In this document: piece by piece, positions 15,382 to 22,788 of the stretch
How the letters are laid out: every line of letters begins with the position of its first letter
Position numbering within the stretch: position 1 is the first letter of the stretch
Origin: Eubacterium sp.
GTDB lineage: Bacteria; Bacillota; Clostridia; Lachnospirales; Lachnospiraceae
NCBI GenBank assembly: GCA_003520145.1
Contig: DOVJ01000072.1
Location: 1-25,574, forward strand
Direction: 5' to 3'
Length of the DNA: 25,574 nucleotides
The notes under the pieces: model-generated
The model's database searches: none
What the model was told of the DNA's origin: nothing
Seen by the model: the letters and a program-made list of their open reading frames with translations, nothing else
Made by a program: the position numbers and the translations under genes

Positions 15382-15417
15382 ATGGGAGACTGCCGTATAT
15401 TATGGCAAATCCCCCAT
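15382..15417. repeat. Inverted repeat between the flagellar operon and mtnN
   Basis: Arms 15382-15394 and 15404-15417 pair over about 12 bp (one G-U pair, one small internal loop) around a 9-base loop. On neither strand is there a T-run directly after the stem, so it is not a standard terminator. It may be an mRNA processing or stability element, or a weak stop at the end of the flagellar operon. No convincing promoter for mtnN was seen in 15355-15421. Confidence 0.55.
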
Positions 15418-15421
15418 GCAA

Positions 15422-15901
15422 TCAGTTGTGTTTATCCATAAACTGTGGGTCAGTGCTTACTTTGCTCATGACCTTGTAATAATTAGCAGCCATGTTACTA
15501 GTCTTTCTGGCCTGCCCGACTTCACTTCTTTTTTTGTTAAGACTTCCCTTAACTGCCTCGAACATCCTTTTTTCTTCTGCCTGAATACCAGATACCAACT
15601 CTGTAACACGACTGACCTTCGCCTGAAGACTCTTGATCTTCTCTGCATATAAGCTCTTATTATCCTTAAGAGCCTGACCGACCTTATCATATACCTTCTC
15701 AAAACCATTGTCAAGAAGTTCTATATCATCGGCAAACCTGTCCTTCTGCTCGACATACGCATCATACTGTTCTATATCAAGATCAGGTGCGTTAAGAAGT
15801 TTCTTCTGCTTCTCACTGATCACCATAATCTCCTCAAGTATAGCAATCTTCTTATCGAGACTCTCATCAAGTATATCTATATAATTAGTCATATCATCCA
15901 T
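15422..15901 (-). CDS. FliT/FlgN-like small helical flagellar protein
   Basis: A 159-residue, almost wholly helical, charged protein with long heptad-like stretches and no transmembrane segment or signal. It follows fliS after 18 bases, the place where the FliD/FliS chaperone FliT lies in many flagellar operons, and its helical character fits an export chaperone of the FliT or FlgN type. No specific FliT motif could be identified, so the name rests on position and architecture. The start is the ATG at 15901, with AGGAGG 8 bases upstream; the GTG three codons earlier overlaps that site. Confidence 0.6.
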   Translation of the reverse strand: MDDMTNYIDILDESLDKKIAILEEIMVISEKQKKLLNAPDLDIEQYDAYVEQKDRFADDIELLDNGFEKVYDKVGQALKDNKSLYAEKIKSLQAKVSRVTELVSGIQAEEKRMFEAVKGSLNKKRSEVGQARKTSNMAANYYKVMSKVSTDPQFMDKHN

Positions 15902-15919
15902 AGGATACACCTCCTAAGA

Positions 15920-16321
15920 TCATTCCTCTGTTTGCTCAGAAGGCTCCGGATTCTTAGCCAGTCTCATAACTTCCTTCCATGTATCTCTCATGGTTCTAAG
16001 ATGCTTAAGACACTCCTCTAAGATTTCCTTATCCTTAGTGATATTGGCTTCAACAAGTCTTGCGTATACATACTTATATACTTCATCAAAATCTTTCGCC
16101 ACAGGATATTTGAAATTAAGTGTAGCTCTGAATTCTTCGATGATTCGCTCCGCCTTGATAATATTATTATTAGCCTTCGCAATATCATGCTCATCTATCG
16201 CTGTGATCGCAATATTACAAAACTTGATAGCGCCCTCATAAAGCATAAGGGTCAACTCGGCAGGTGATGCCGTAGCAATCTTATTATTCGCATATTGCGC
16301 ATATCCATTCTTATTATACAT
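15920..16321 (-). CDS. fliS: Flagellar export chaperone FliS
   Basis: A 133-residue cytoplasmic four-helix protein that binds the C-terminus of flagellin and prevents premature polymerisation before export. The typical opening is present: a YxxxxI...ASPAELTLMLYEGAI arrangement with a helix containing the KAERIIEEFRATLN segment, and the C-terminal part has the MRDTWKEV stretch. Length matches the family. GGAGG precedes the ATG by 4 bases. It lies between fliD and the FliT-like gene. Confidence 0.93.
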   Translation of the reverse strand: MYNKNGYAQYANNKIATASPAELTLMLYEGAIKFCNIAITAIDEHDIAKANNNIIKAERIIEEFRATLNFKYPVAKDFDEVYKYVYARLVEANITKDKEILEECLKHLRTMRDTWKEVMRLAKNPEPSEQTEE

Positions 16322-16336
16322 ATATCCTCCGCGTGT

Positions 16337-16393
16337 TGTAATTTATTACACATCTCATCCCCGGCAGCACTTAAGATGTACTGCCAGGGGATG
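16337..16393. repeat. Inverted repeats in the fliD-fliS gap
   Basis: Two structures lie in the 86-base gap. The first is a perfect TGTAAT-TT-ATTACA palindrome (16337-16350). The second is a strong hairpin: 16356-16367 pairs with 16381-16393 over 12 bp (one bulged A), with a 13-base loop. In the transcribed (minus) direction no T-run follows the hairpin. It may set the ratio of fliD to fliS mRNA by processing or pausing (inference). Confidence 0.6.
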
Positions 16394-16407
16394 TTGTAAA
16401 TCGATCA

Positions 16408-18399
16408 TTACATACCAAGCATAGAAGCGAAATTAGCCTGCTGTGACTGCAGCTTAGACATCGCACTCTCCATCTTGGCGAACTTCTTATACCAGGTTTC
16501 CTCAGTCTTACTTAAGTATTCTTCCATATCGGTTATCTTCTTAGTATAAGAATCATAATCTTTCTTCATCTGCTTATCGTTATATACAGTATAAGCACTG
16601 CTCATAGTTGAGCCCTTCATCTTATCTGTAAGTGTATCATACAGATTAGTGGTAAGCTTCTGGAAGAATTCAATAGTCTTCTCTGGGTCACTTGCTATCA
16701 TAGCTTTGAGCTTATCAGCATTGCCTGATGTAGCATCATCATCGACATCACCATCGATATGATAAGCGCCCTTCTCATTCTCAGCCGCATTGAAGTAGCC
16801 AAGAGTCTTGATGCCGAAGCTTGCAAGATTCATCTTAACGCCGCCAACCTCAAAGGTCTGAGCCATAGCGCTCTTCATAGCAGTTGCAACATTGCCGAGA
16901 GTAGAATCTCTTCTAAGGAGAGCATCCTTAACCTTCTTCTCCCACTTCTCAACTTCGCCGTCAGATAAAGCTTCCTTCTCTTCATCTGTAAGAGGCTCAT
17001 AATCTCCAGCAGAAGCAGCATTGTAAGAAGCATCCATCGAATTGACAAGCTTGTTATATTCAGTGAGGAAGCTCTTGATCTGCTTATATACACCATCAAC
17101 ATCGGTATCGGTCGTTATAGTAACTTTCTCATCACCAGTTACCTGCTGAGCAGATATAGTGAGACCGTTGATTGAAAATGTATTGCTCTTGCCTTCATAC
17201 TTGGCACCATTGAGCCATATCTCAGCGTCAGAGCCATTGATTCTGACAGCCTGAGTACCTGAAGTATCAGTACTTGCAGTCTCAGCAAGCGCAACCTTAG
17301 CGGCAGCAATCTTGCCTGTTATATCATCCTCAACATCCTGACGGATCTTAGCATTCTCTTCATTAACCTTAGCTGACAAAGCATCAGGATCGTTAAGAAG
17401 CGCAGTATTATCCGATATCTTAGTCTCGTTCTCTGCTATAGTCGCGCGACTATTATCGATAGCTTTGTTAAGCTTGGCAATCTGCTCATCAATCGCAGTC
17501 CTATCCTCTTCAGTCAGTGTATCATTCGCCCTCTGCTCGGTGAGTCTTTCGATTTCCTTCTCATTAGCCTCGATGGACTTTGTAAGATTCTCGTTGGCAG
17601 CGGAAGCGCTTTCGTTCTCTTTGTTAAGCTTCTCGGTATAAGACTCTACAGTATAATACTTCTTACCTGCTATATCATCGATATAAGCAGTCAAAGCACC
17701 ATCAGGATTGCCATCAAGAGCGGCCAGCTTCTTATATTCAGCCTTATCCTTATCATTGACTGTAAAAAGTCCCATAGCCTTAAGTGCCTCTACACCACTG
17801 CTATTACCACCTGTTATGGTAAAATCAGCATCTGCACCGCTTGCTTTTGCATTCACAAAGAACCTCTGATTCGCTGCATCAAAGCTAGCGCCTACACCGG
17901 CAGACTTCATCTCTTTTACAAACTGGCCGATATTCATGTCTTCAGTGACAGTAATATCCGTGCCGTTAATATTAATCTTGGATCCCACAAGATCAGACAT
18001 ACCCTTGATAGATGAAAGCTTGCTGCTCTCAGTCAGCTTACTTCCGTCCTCAGCAGATATCTTTCCGCCGGTAAGGTAACCTGATTTTGCAAGTTTTGTA
18101 ACTCTAAGTGTCTGTGTACCGTTAACAGCATTCGTAGAACCACTTACAGTGGCCACTTTAGAATCACTTACAGTAACCTTCTTGGCATTGTAAGTACCAG
18201 ACAAACGCATGCTCGAAAGGCTCTTGGTATAGAAAGTATGAATACTCTTATTCATATCTTTCCAAGCGTCCATCTTCCATTCTTGTTTGATCTTGCTCTT
18301 AACCAGCTTATCCTTCTTGGTAGAATAAGCTGACATAAGCTCCTTAACAAGGGAGTCGGTATCCAGACCCGATATCATACCTGATAATTTAATTCCCAT
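16408..18399 (-). CDS. fliD: Flagellar filament cap protein FliD (HAP2)
   Basis: A 663-residue capping protein that promotes flagellin polymerisation at the filament tip. The N-terminal domain starts with the family pattern (I/L)SGMISGLDTDSLV, and the C-terminal domain ends with the usual coiled coil and a QQANFASMLGM end. Between them, about residues 250-345 form a long charged coiled-coil insertion rich in Glu, Asn and Lys, probably a variable outer-domain elaboration. The protein is somewhat longer than many FliD. It has no signal peptide and is exported by the flagellar type III system. GGAGG precedes the ATG at 18399, and it lies 25 bases after flaG. Confidence 0.95.
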   Translation of the reverse strand: MGIKLSGMISGLDTDSLVKELMSAYSTKKDKLVKSKIKQEWKMDAWKDMNKSIHTFYTKSLSSMRLSGTYNAKKVTVSDSKVATVSGSTNAVNGTQTLRVTKLAKSGYLTGGKISAEDGSKLTESSKLSSIKGMSDLVGSKININGTDITVTEDMNIGQFVKEMKSAGVGASFDAANQRFFVNAKASGADADFTITGGNSSGVEALKAMGLFTVNDKDKAEYKKLAALDGNPDGALTAYIDDIAGKKYYTVESYTEKLNKENESASAANENLTKSIEANEKEIERLTEQRANDTLTEEDRTAIDEQIAKLNKAIDNSRATIAENETKISDNTALLNDPDALSAKVNEENAKIRQDVEDDITGKIAAAKVALAETASTDTSGTQAVRINGSDAEIWLNGAKYEGKSNTFSINGLTISAQQVTGDEKVTITTDTDVDGVYKQIKSFLTEYNKLVNSMDASYNAASAGDYEPLTDEEKEALSDGEVEKWEKKVKDALLRRDSTLGNVATAMKSAMAQTFEVGGVKMNLASFGIKTLGYFNAAENEKGAYHIDGDVDDDATSGNADKLKAMIASDPEKTIEFFQKLTTNLYDTLTDKMKGSTMSSAYTVYNDKQMKKDYDSYTKKITDMEEYLSKTEETWYKKFAKMESAMSKLQSQQANFASMLGM

Positions 18400-18424
18400 A
18401 TTCGACCTCCATGTCTATTAAGTA

Positions 18425-18847
18425 TTATCTCTTCTCGTCTACCAGTATACCGGCCATCTCCCACATCTTAGCAAGCATATCAAGTGTCTTGTCAGCAGGG
18501 ATTTCCTTAACTACTTTGTCAGTTTCTTTGTCCTTAAGCTTAATTGTTATACGATGAGTTTCCTCATGATAACCGAATTCAGCCACAGTCTTATCAAGCT
18601 TACGGTTTATATCCTTAATAGCCTGCTTAATCGTAGCATCTGTCGGTTCCTTCTCCTGAGGATTCTGCTCATCCTTGCCATATGGATCAGCCTTGGAACT
18701 ACTTGACATCCTGTTAATAGGTTGAACTTCCATAGCGGCAACGTCCGCAGCATCCTGCTTAGTCGTACTCGTCGTATTAGATTGAGGAGCCTGGTACTGT
18801 GCACCCATCGTCTGGCTCATCGCACTCTTAACGCCTTCCATTGCCAT
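18425..18847 (-). CDS. flaG: FlaG family flagellar protein
   Basis: A 140-residue protein: a disordered N-terminal half rich in Gln, Ser, Thr and Ala, then a conserved C-terminal FlaG core (about 75-140) with NRKLDKTVAEFGYHEETHRITIKLKD in spirit, followed by VVKEIPADK. FlaG influences filament length in several bacteria. The start chosen is the ATG at 18847, which has GGAGG 8 bases upstream; a GTG three codons before lies inside the Shine-Dalgarno sequence, and a second ATG at 18841 is an alternative. It lies directly upstream of fliD, as in other Firmicutes, and has a possible sigma-28 promoter. Confidence 0.88.
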   Translation of the reverse strand: MAMEGVKSAMSQTMGAQYQAPQSNTTSTTKQDAADVAAMEVQPINRMSSSSKADPYGKDEQNPQEKEPTDATIKQAIKDINRKLDKTVAEFGYHEETHRITIKLKDKETDKVVKEIPADKTLDMLAKMWEMAGILVDEKR

Positions 18848-18922
18848 AATTATCACCTCCGTGTGAATAAAAACAAACTATCTGAAGAGGCACTCTGCCA
18901 CTTCATCTTATCTCTATCTTAT

Positions 18923-18949
18923 ATATCGGTAAGTCGCCTTAAGATATTA
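18923..18949 (-). promoter_or_regulatory. Possible sigma-28 (FliA/SigD) promoter of flaG-fliD-fliS
   Basis: Minus-strand TAAT (18946-18949; consensus TAAA) and ACCGATAT (18923-18930; consensus GCCGATAT) with 15 bases between them, the same spacing as the flgM promoter. It lies in the 109-base gap between csrA and flaG, consistent with an internal late flagellar promoter. Confidence 0.55.
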
Positions 18950-18956
18950 ACCCCTG

Positions 18957-19187
18957 TTACTTCGAAATCAAAGAATTAATATCAGCAATCTTAGCCTTAG
19001 CATCTGCTGTAGATGCTTCAGCGTTGGCTTCCTTTACATCCGAATAGATTTCTTTTCTATATACAGCAACATCACTTGGTGCCTTAACACCGATCTTTAT
19101 CTGCTCACCTTTTATATCGAGTATCGTTATCTCTATCTTGTTGTCAATAATAATAGTCTCATTCTTTTTTCTTGTTAATGCTAACAT
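18957..19187 (-). CDS. csrA: Carbon storage regulator CsrA (RNA-binding translational repressor)
   Basis: A 76-residue protein that binds GGA-containing hairpins in mRNA leaders, in Gram-positive flagellate species chiefly flagellin mRNA. The N-terminal 55 residues match the family: MLALTRKKNETIIIDNKI, then the strand IEITILDIKGEQIKIGV, then APSDVAVYRKEIY. A roughly 20-residue C-terminal extension rich in Ala, Asp and Lys follows, longer than in the 61-residue E. coli protein; C-terminal extensions are where FliW contacts CsrA in Bacillus. The start is the ATG at 19187, not the GTG four codons before, because GAGGTG lies just upstream of the ATG. It is next to its antagonist gene fliW. Confidence 0.93.
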   Translation of the reverse strand: MLALTRKKNETIIIDNKIEITILDIKGEQIKIGVKAPSDVAVYRKEIYSDVKEANAEASTADAKAKIADINSLISK

Positions 19188-19210
19188 ATCACACCTCACT
19201 ATCTTTTATC

Positions 19211-19241
19211 AAAACGAGCCTGTGCCAGGGGACACAGGCTC
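19211..19241 (-). terminator. Hairpin with short T-run between fliW and csrA
   Basis: A perfect 9-bp stem GAGCCTGTG/CACAGGCTC (19216-19224 with 19233-19241) with an 8-base loop, followed on the minus strand by GTTTT. The T-run is short, so it would terminate only partly and could lower csrA expression relative to fliW, or stabilise the upstream mRNA end. Confidence 0.5.
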
Positions 19242-19259
19242 TTGATTATCATATGCGTA

Positions 19260-19715
19260 TTACTTGCCCTTCTTAGACTGAAGATAATCATATATGCCAT
19301 GCTTAACTTCATATTCCTCATTCTCGACAATAACCTGAATACCCTTCTTAGTTGCCGTATTGATGAGGATCGGTGCCTTAAGATTTACTGAGAGATTCTT
19401 AATGTCTATAGGTACTGAAACAGTACAGAATACAATAAGATCTTCATCAGAAAAATCGCCTATACCCTTGATAAGATCTTCTTCTACCTTAGGATCGTAA
19501 TTGTCAGTTACGAAAAGCGGATTAACAACCGGCATAGCAAAGCCTTCTTCATCCAGCGACTGAAGCCACATGATACCCTGTGTATCTTCCTTCTCGGAAT
19601 CATAGATGATTGCGAATTTCTTAAGATCATCGAAACCTATGATGCCGTTAGGAAATTCAATTACCTTGCTGTCATCGATCTCGATCTCGCCAAAATTCTT
19701 TGTGTTAATCTTCAT
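19260..19715 (-). CDS. fliW: Flagellar assembly factor FliW
   Basis: A 151-residue beta-barrel protein that binds CsrA and flagellin in turn, so that free flagellin releases FliW to inhibit CsrA. The family pattern begins FGEIEIDDSKVIEFPNGIIGF and continues with a LQSLDEEGFAMPVVNPL segment and a FCTVSVP strand. The start is the ATG at 19715, with AGGAGG 5 bases upstream; an in-frame extension to 19754 overlaps the gap after flgL and lacks a good ribosome site. It is separated from csrA by 72 bases holding a hairpin. FliW and CsrA as neighbours is standard in motile Firmicutes. Confidence 0.94.
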   Translation of the reverse strand: MKINTKNFGEIEIDDSKVIEFPNGIIGFDDLKKFAIIYDSEKEDTQGIMWLQSLDEEGFAMPVVNPLFVTDNYDPKVEEDLIKGIGDFSDEDLIVFCTVSVPIDIKNLSVNLKAPILINTATKKGIQVIVENEEYEVKHGIYDYLQSKKGK

Positions 19716-19760
19716 GTTGTCCTCCTTATCCAGGAACCCCCGTTCCCAATACATTATTAT

Positions 19761-21236
19761 TTATAAGAAGTCAAGTAATGACTGCCTTACCACTTTTGAT
19801 GCAGACTGCAAAGACGCATTATAAATCAGATTCGAAGACTTATAATCGATCGCTGCTTCCTCAAGATCTATATCCTCGTTCTCGGATTTAAGATCCTTGA
19901 TATTCGCCTGCTGCTCCACAAGACGCTGCTTTACAAGATCAAGCCTTATACCTCTTGTACCTATATCCGATATCTCAAAGTTAAGATCACTCTGATGATT
20001 CTGGAACTTAGTTATACTTGAGTCGAATAACTCCCTGACATATGTACGCTGTATATCCTTCTCCTTAGTAGCGCCCTCTATCATGGAATCTATGGCCTTC
20101 TGATTGCTTTCGTCCTTATATCTTATATCATCCTTCATACGCTTAAGCTTAGCAAGCTTATTCTCTATGGAATCGAGCTGACTAAGCGCATCGCTCATGA
20201 GGTCGATATCTGTACCTATGCGGTAACTAAAAGCATCACTGGCTTCGGTATTGACCTTAATCTTCTGACTGTAACTTATGTTATAAGTTATATCCTGACC
20301 ATTACTCTCTTTTATATATTCTATATCATCAGGACCCGTTTTGTCAATACATGTAAAGTAATGTTCGGGTTTTATTTCGCCCTTATTGAATCCCGTCTTG
20401 TCATAGGTTATCGACATATCCTTCGCCCAGTAAAGCGAATCATAAGCCTTAGCACCAAATACAAGTTCACCAGTATCCTTTATGAGCTTAACCTCATCAT
20501 CTCCTGCTATATAAGCATCCGGATCAGACGAATCCACCTGTGTTACAGCCATAGTCTTCTCGGTATCATCAGACGCATCCTTGTAGCTGATTGCAAGCTC
20601 AGACATATCATCAAGTCCGCTGTAAGCAAGCTTATATACGTTGACTTGATTAGCCTCCGGCATATTGCTGTTACTTATAAAAGCCACATTATCAGGATCA
20701 ACAGAATTGGTAAATGTTGTCTTTGAATACACTTCCTGCATATTAACAGGCTCAGTGATAGTATAAGACTTCTCATCGGCTATCTTCTGGTCTGTGAATG
20801 TCAAAGTTGATTCTGTCTTGTAACCAGAGAATATATATCTTCCGGCATAATCAACATTACCCTGATCATATATAGCACCCTTAAGCTCCTGCAAGCTGTT
20901 GGCAATCGACTTTCTGTTGTCGGTCTCGAAAGTATCGTTGGCACCCTGCGTACAGTAACCAAGAATATCTGTAAACATATCATTGGCCTTTGAAAGAGCC
21001 GCTTCAGTTATAGACATCCACTGCTCGGCATCCGGTATATTCTTCTCTATATAACGAGTTACATCTCCAAGGGATGTTCTGAATCTGAGCGCACGTATAG
21101 CTATGATAGGGTCATCCGAAGGACGGCTGATCTTCTTATAGGTCGCTAACTGTGTATCCAGTTTGCTCATTCTCGTTTTGTTCGTAGACAGATTCGCCAA
21201 CGAATTATTGATCATCATATTGTTGGTAATACGCAT
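19761..21236 (-). CDS. flgL: Flagellar hook-filament junction protein FlgL (HAP3)
   Basis: A 491-residue protein that forms the last ring before flagellin. The N-terminal D0/D1 helices start MRITNNMMINNSLANLSTN, with a conserved RPSDDPIIAIRALRFR segment as in FlgL and flagellin. The C-terminal helix ends with the typical SSNLIYNASLQSASKVVRQSLLDFL pattern in part. The middle (about 150-330) is a variable outer domain. It follows the second flgK by 17 bases and has AAGGAG before the ATG. Export is by the flagellar apparatus and needs no signal peptide. Confidence 0.95.
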   Translation of the reverse strand: MRITNNMMINNSLANLSTNKTRMSKLDTQLATYKKISRPSDDPIIAIRALRFRTSLGDVTRYIEKNIPDAEQWMSITEAALSKANDMFTDILGYCTQGANDTFETDNRKSIANSLQELKGAIYDQGNVDYAGRYIFSGYKTESTLTFTDQKIADEKSYTITEPVNMQEVYSKTTFTNSVDPDNVAFISNSNMPEANQVNVYKLAYSGLDDMSELAISYKDASDDTEKTMAVTQVDSSDPDAYIAGDDEVKLIKDTGELVFGAKAYDSLYWAKDMSITYDKTGFNKGEIKPEHYFTCIDKTGPDDIEYIKESNGQDITYNISYSQKIKVNTEASDAFSYRIGTDIDLMSDALSQLDSIENKLAKLKRMKDDIRYKDESNQKAIDSMIEGATKEKDIQRTYVRELFDSSITKFQNHQSDLNFEISDIGTRGIRLDLVKQRLVEQQANIKDLKSENEDIDLEEAAIDYKSSNLIYNASLQSASKVVRQSLLDFL

Positions 21237-21253
21237 AATGTCTCACTCCTTTA

Positions 21254-22768
21254 TCATACGCCCATCTCGTTGATAAGCTTATTATACATCTGATTCAGGA
21301 TACTCATCACATGACCGGCAAGATTGTATGCCTGCTGGAACTTCATAAGATCCATAGCCTCTTCATCTTCGTCCGTGCCCATAACCGAAAGTCTCTGATT
21401 CTGAACCGTCTCTGATATAGTCTTGAAGTTAGAATTAAAGGACTTCGCCTTGTTAGTATCAACCGAAACTTCTGATACGATACTCTCAAGATAATATCTT
21501 GCAGTAGTACCGCTGAAGCCGTCTATAGGACTCTCACGAAGACTCATGATATCATCAAGGAACGCCTGATTCGAATTATCGCTTCCCGGATACTTAGTAG
21601 GAAGCTTATCTGCATGCTCAACATAATAATCATTGATAGCAAGATTAGCTGCGCTCATAGGAGAATCGCTATACTTAACAGTGAAGATATCCCCAGGATT
21701 TTCACCTTCTTTGTTAACGCCCTTAGAAAACAGATCATTAACATAATCGGCAAACACAGTAGCAAATTTGTTAAGTCTCGTCTGATAGTAAGGTATACCC
21801 TTATAGTCAGAATTAAAAGTCGTCTCGGTGCTTACAGTCTTTGCAGGCTCTACCTCAAGAGTGTCGTTGTTACCGTCTCTTATATCGATGAGTGCCCTTA
21901 ATTCACCGCCGAGGGAATCCAGGTATTCGTTGAAGGTTACACCGTTCTCCCACTCTACCTCATAGAGGCTCTCGGCATCCGAAACATTTCTCTTATCATC
22001 GCGGCCTATAACCGCAAGGCGGTTGAAGTTGTAAGTATCTACAAGCTCCTGACCATTGATTCTCACGTCAAATGTAGTCGCGCCGTTGCCAAGTTCTCTC
22101 TCATCCACATCTATATTAACTATCTTAGACAGCTTGTCGATAAGCGCATCTCTGGAATCACGAAGGTCATTCGCACGAGAACCGTGAACCTCGATGACGT
22201 TGATCTGCTTGTTGAGAGTTGCGATGTTCTCAGCAATCGTATTGATCTGTTCAACCTTGTTCTTGATCTCCTGATTGACGCCTATCTGAAGGTTCTTGAA
22301 GTCAAGAGTAAGCTCGTTGAAGTACTCACTCATACTCCTAAGCGATGATATAACTCTGTTCTTCCTTGTATCATCAGTAGGATCCTTCTGAAGCTCATCT
22401 ACTGCGGCAAAGAAACTATCATACTCAGTAGTAAAGCCATCTATAGAAAACTCATTGAGATAATCCTCCATCTGAGTCATATAGTTATCCTTAACTTCAT
22501 ACTCACCAAGTCTTGACTGATTGTTGCGGTACTTCTCATCATAGTAAGTATCCCTTACACGCTCTATAGATACTGCGTTAACGCCCTGTCCAACGCAGCC
22601 ATAGGAGCTGTATACTCTAAGAGCATCTCCCGCCTTGATATCCACCTGCTGTCTCGAATAGCCTTCCGTCTTGACATTGGAGATGTTATGCGCGGTGGCA
22701 TTGACTGCGGTCTGATAAGTCTGCAAACCCGAATATGCTATATTTAATCCAAAGAAAGTTGATGCCAT
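21254..22768 (-). CDS. flgK: Flagellar hook-associated protein FlgK, second copy
   Basis: A 504-residue HAP1-type protein. The N-terminus has the flagellar rod/hook pattern FFGLNIAYSGLQTYQTAVN with the NISNVKTEGYSRQQV motif of FlgK. The C-terminus ends with the matching FQQAYNLAGHVMSILNQMYNKLI helix. The middle has the HGSRANDLRDSRDALIDKLS segment typical of FlgK. It follows another flgK by 20 bases. Sequence and size clearly differ from that copy, so it is an old duplication, not a recent one. The two could occupy adjacent rings of the hook-filament junction or be alternative versions. Confidence 0.9.
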   Translation of the reverse strand: MASTFFGLNIAYSGLQTYQTAVNATAHNISNVKTEGYSRQQVDIKAGDALRVYSSYGCVGQGVNAVSIERVRDTYYDEKYRNNQSRLGEYEVKDNYMTQMEDYLNEFSIDGFTTEYDSFFAAVDELQKDPTDDTRKNRVISSLRSMSEYFNELTLDFKNLQIGVNQEIKNKVEQINTIAENIATLNKQINVIEVHGSRANDLRDSRDALIDKLSKIVNIDVDERELGNGATTFDVRINGQELVDTYNFNRLAVIGRDDKRNVSDAESLYEVEWENGVTFNEYLDSLGGELRALIDIRDGNNDTLEVEPAKTVSTETTFNSDYKGIPYYQTRLNKFATVFADYVNDLFSKGVNKEGENPGDIFTVKYSDSPMSAANLAINDYYVEHADKLPTKYPGSDNSNQAFLDDIMSLRESPIDGFSGTTARYYLESIVSEVSVDTNKAKSFNSNFKTISETVQNQRLSVMGTDEDEEAMDLMKFQQAYNLAGHVMSILNQMYNKLINEMGV

Positions 22769-22788
22769 CTGTCATCCCTCCATTACTG

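Noticed and set aside
15382..15417. Rho-independent terminator of the flagellar operon
   Set aside because: The stem is good but no T-run follows on the minus strand; it is listed only as an inverted repeat.
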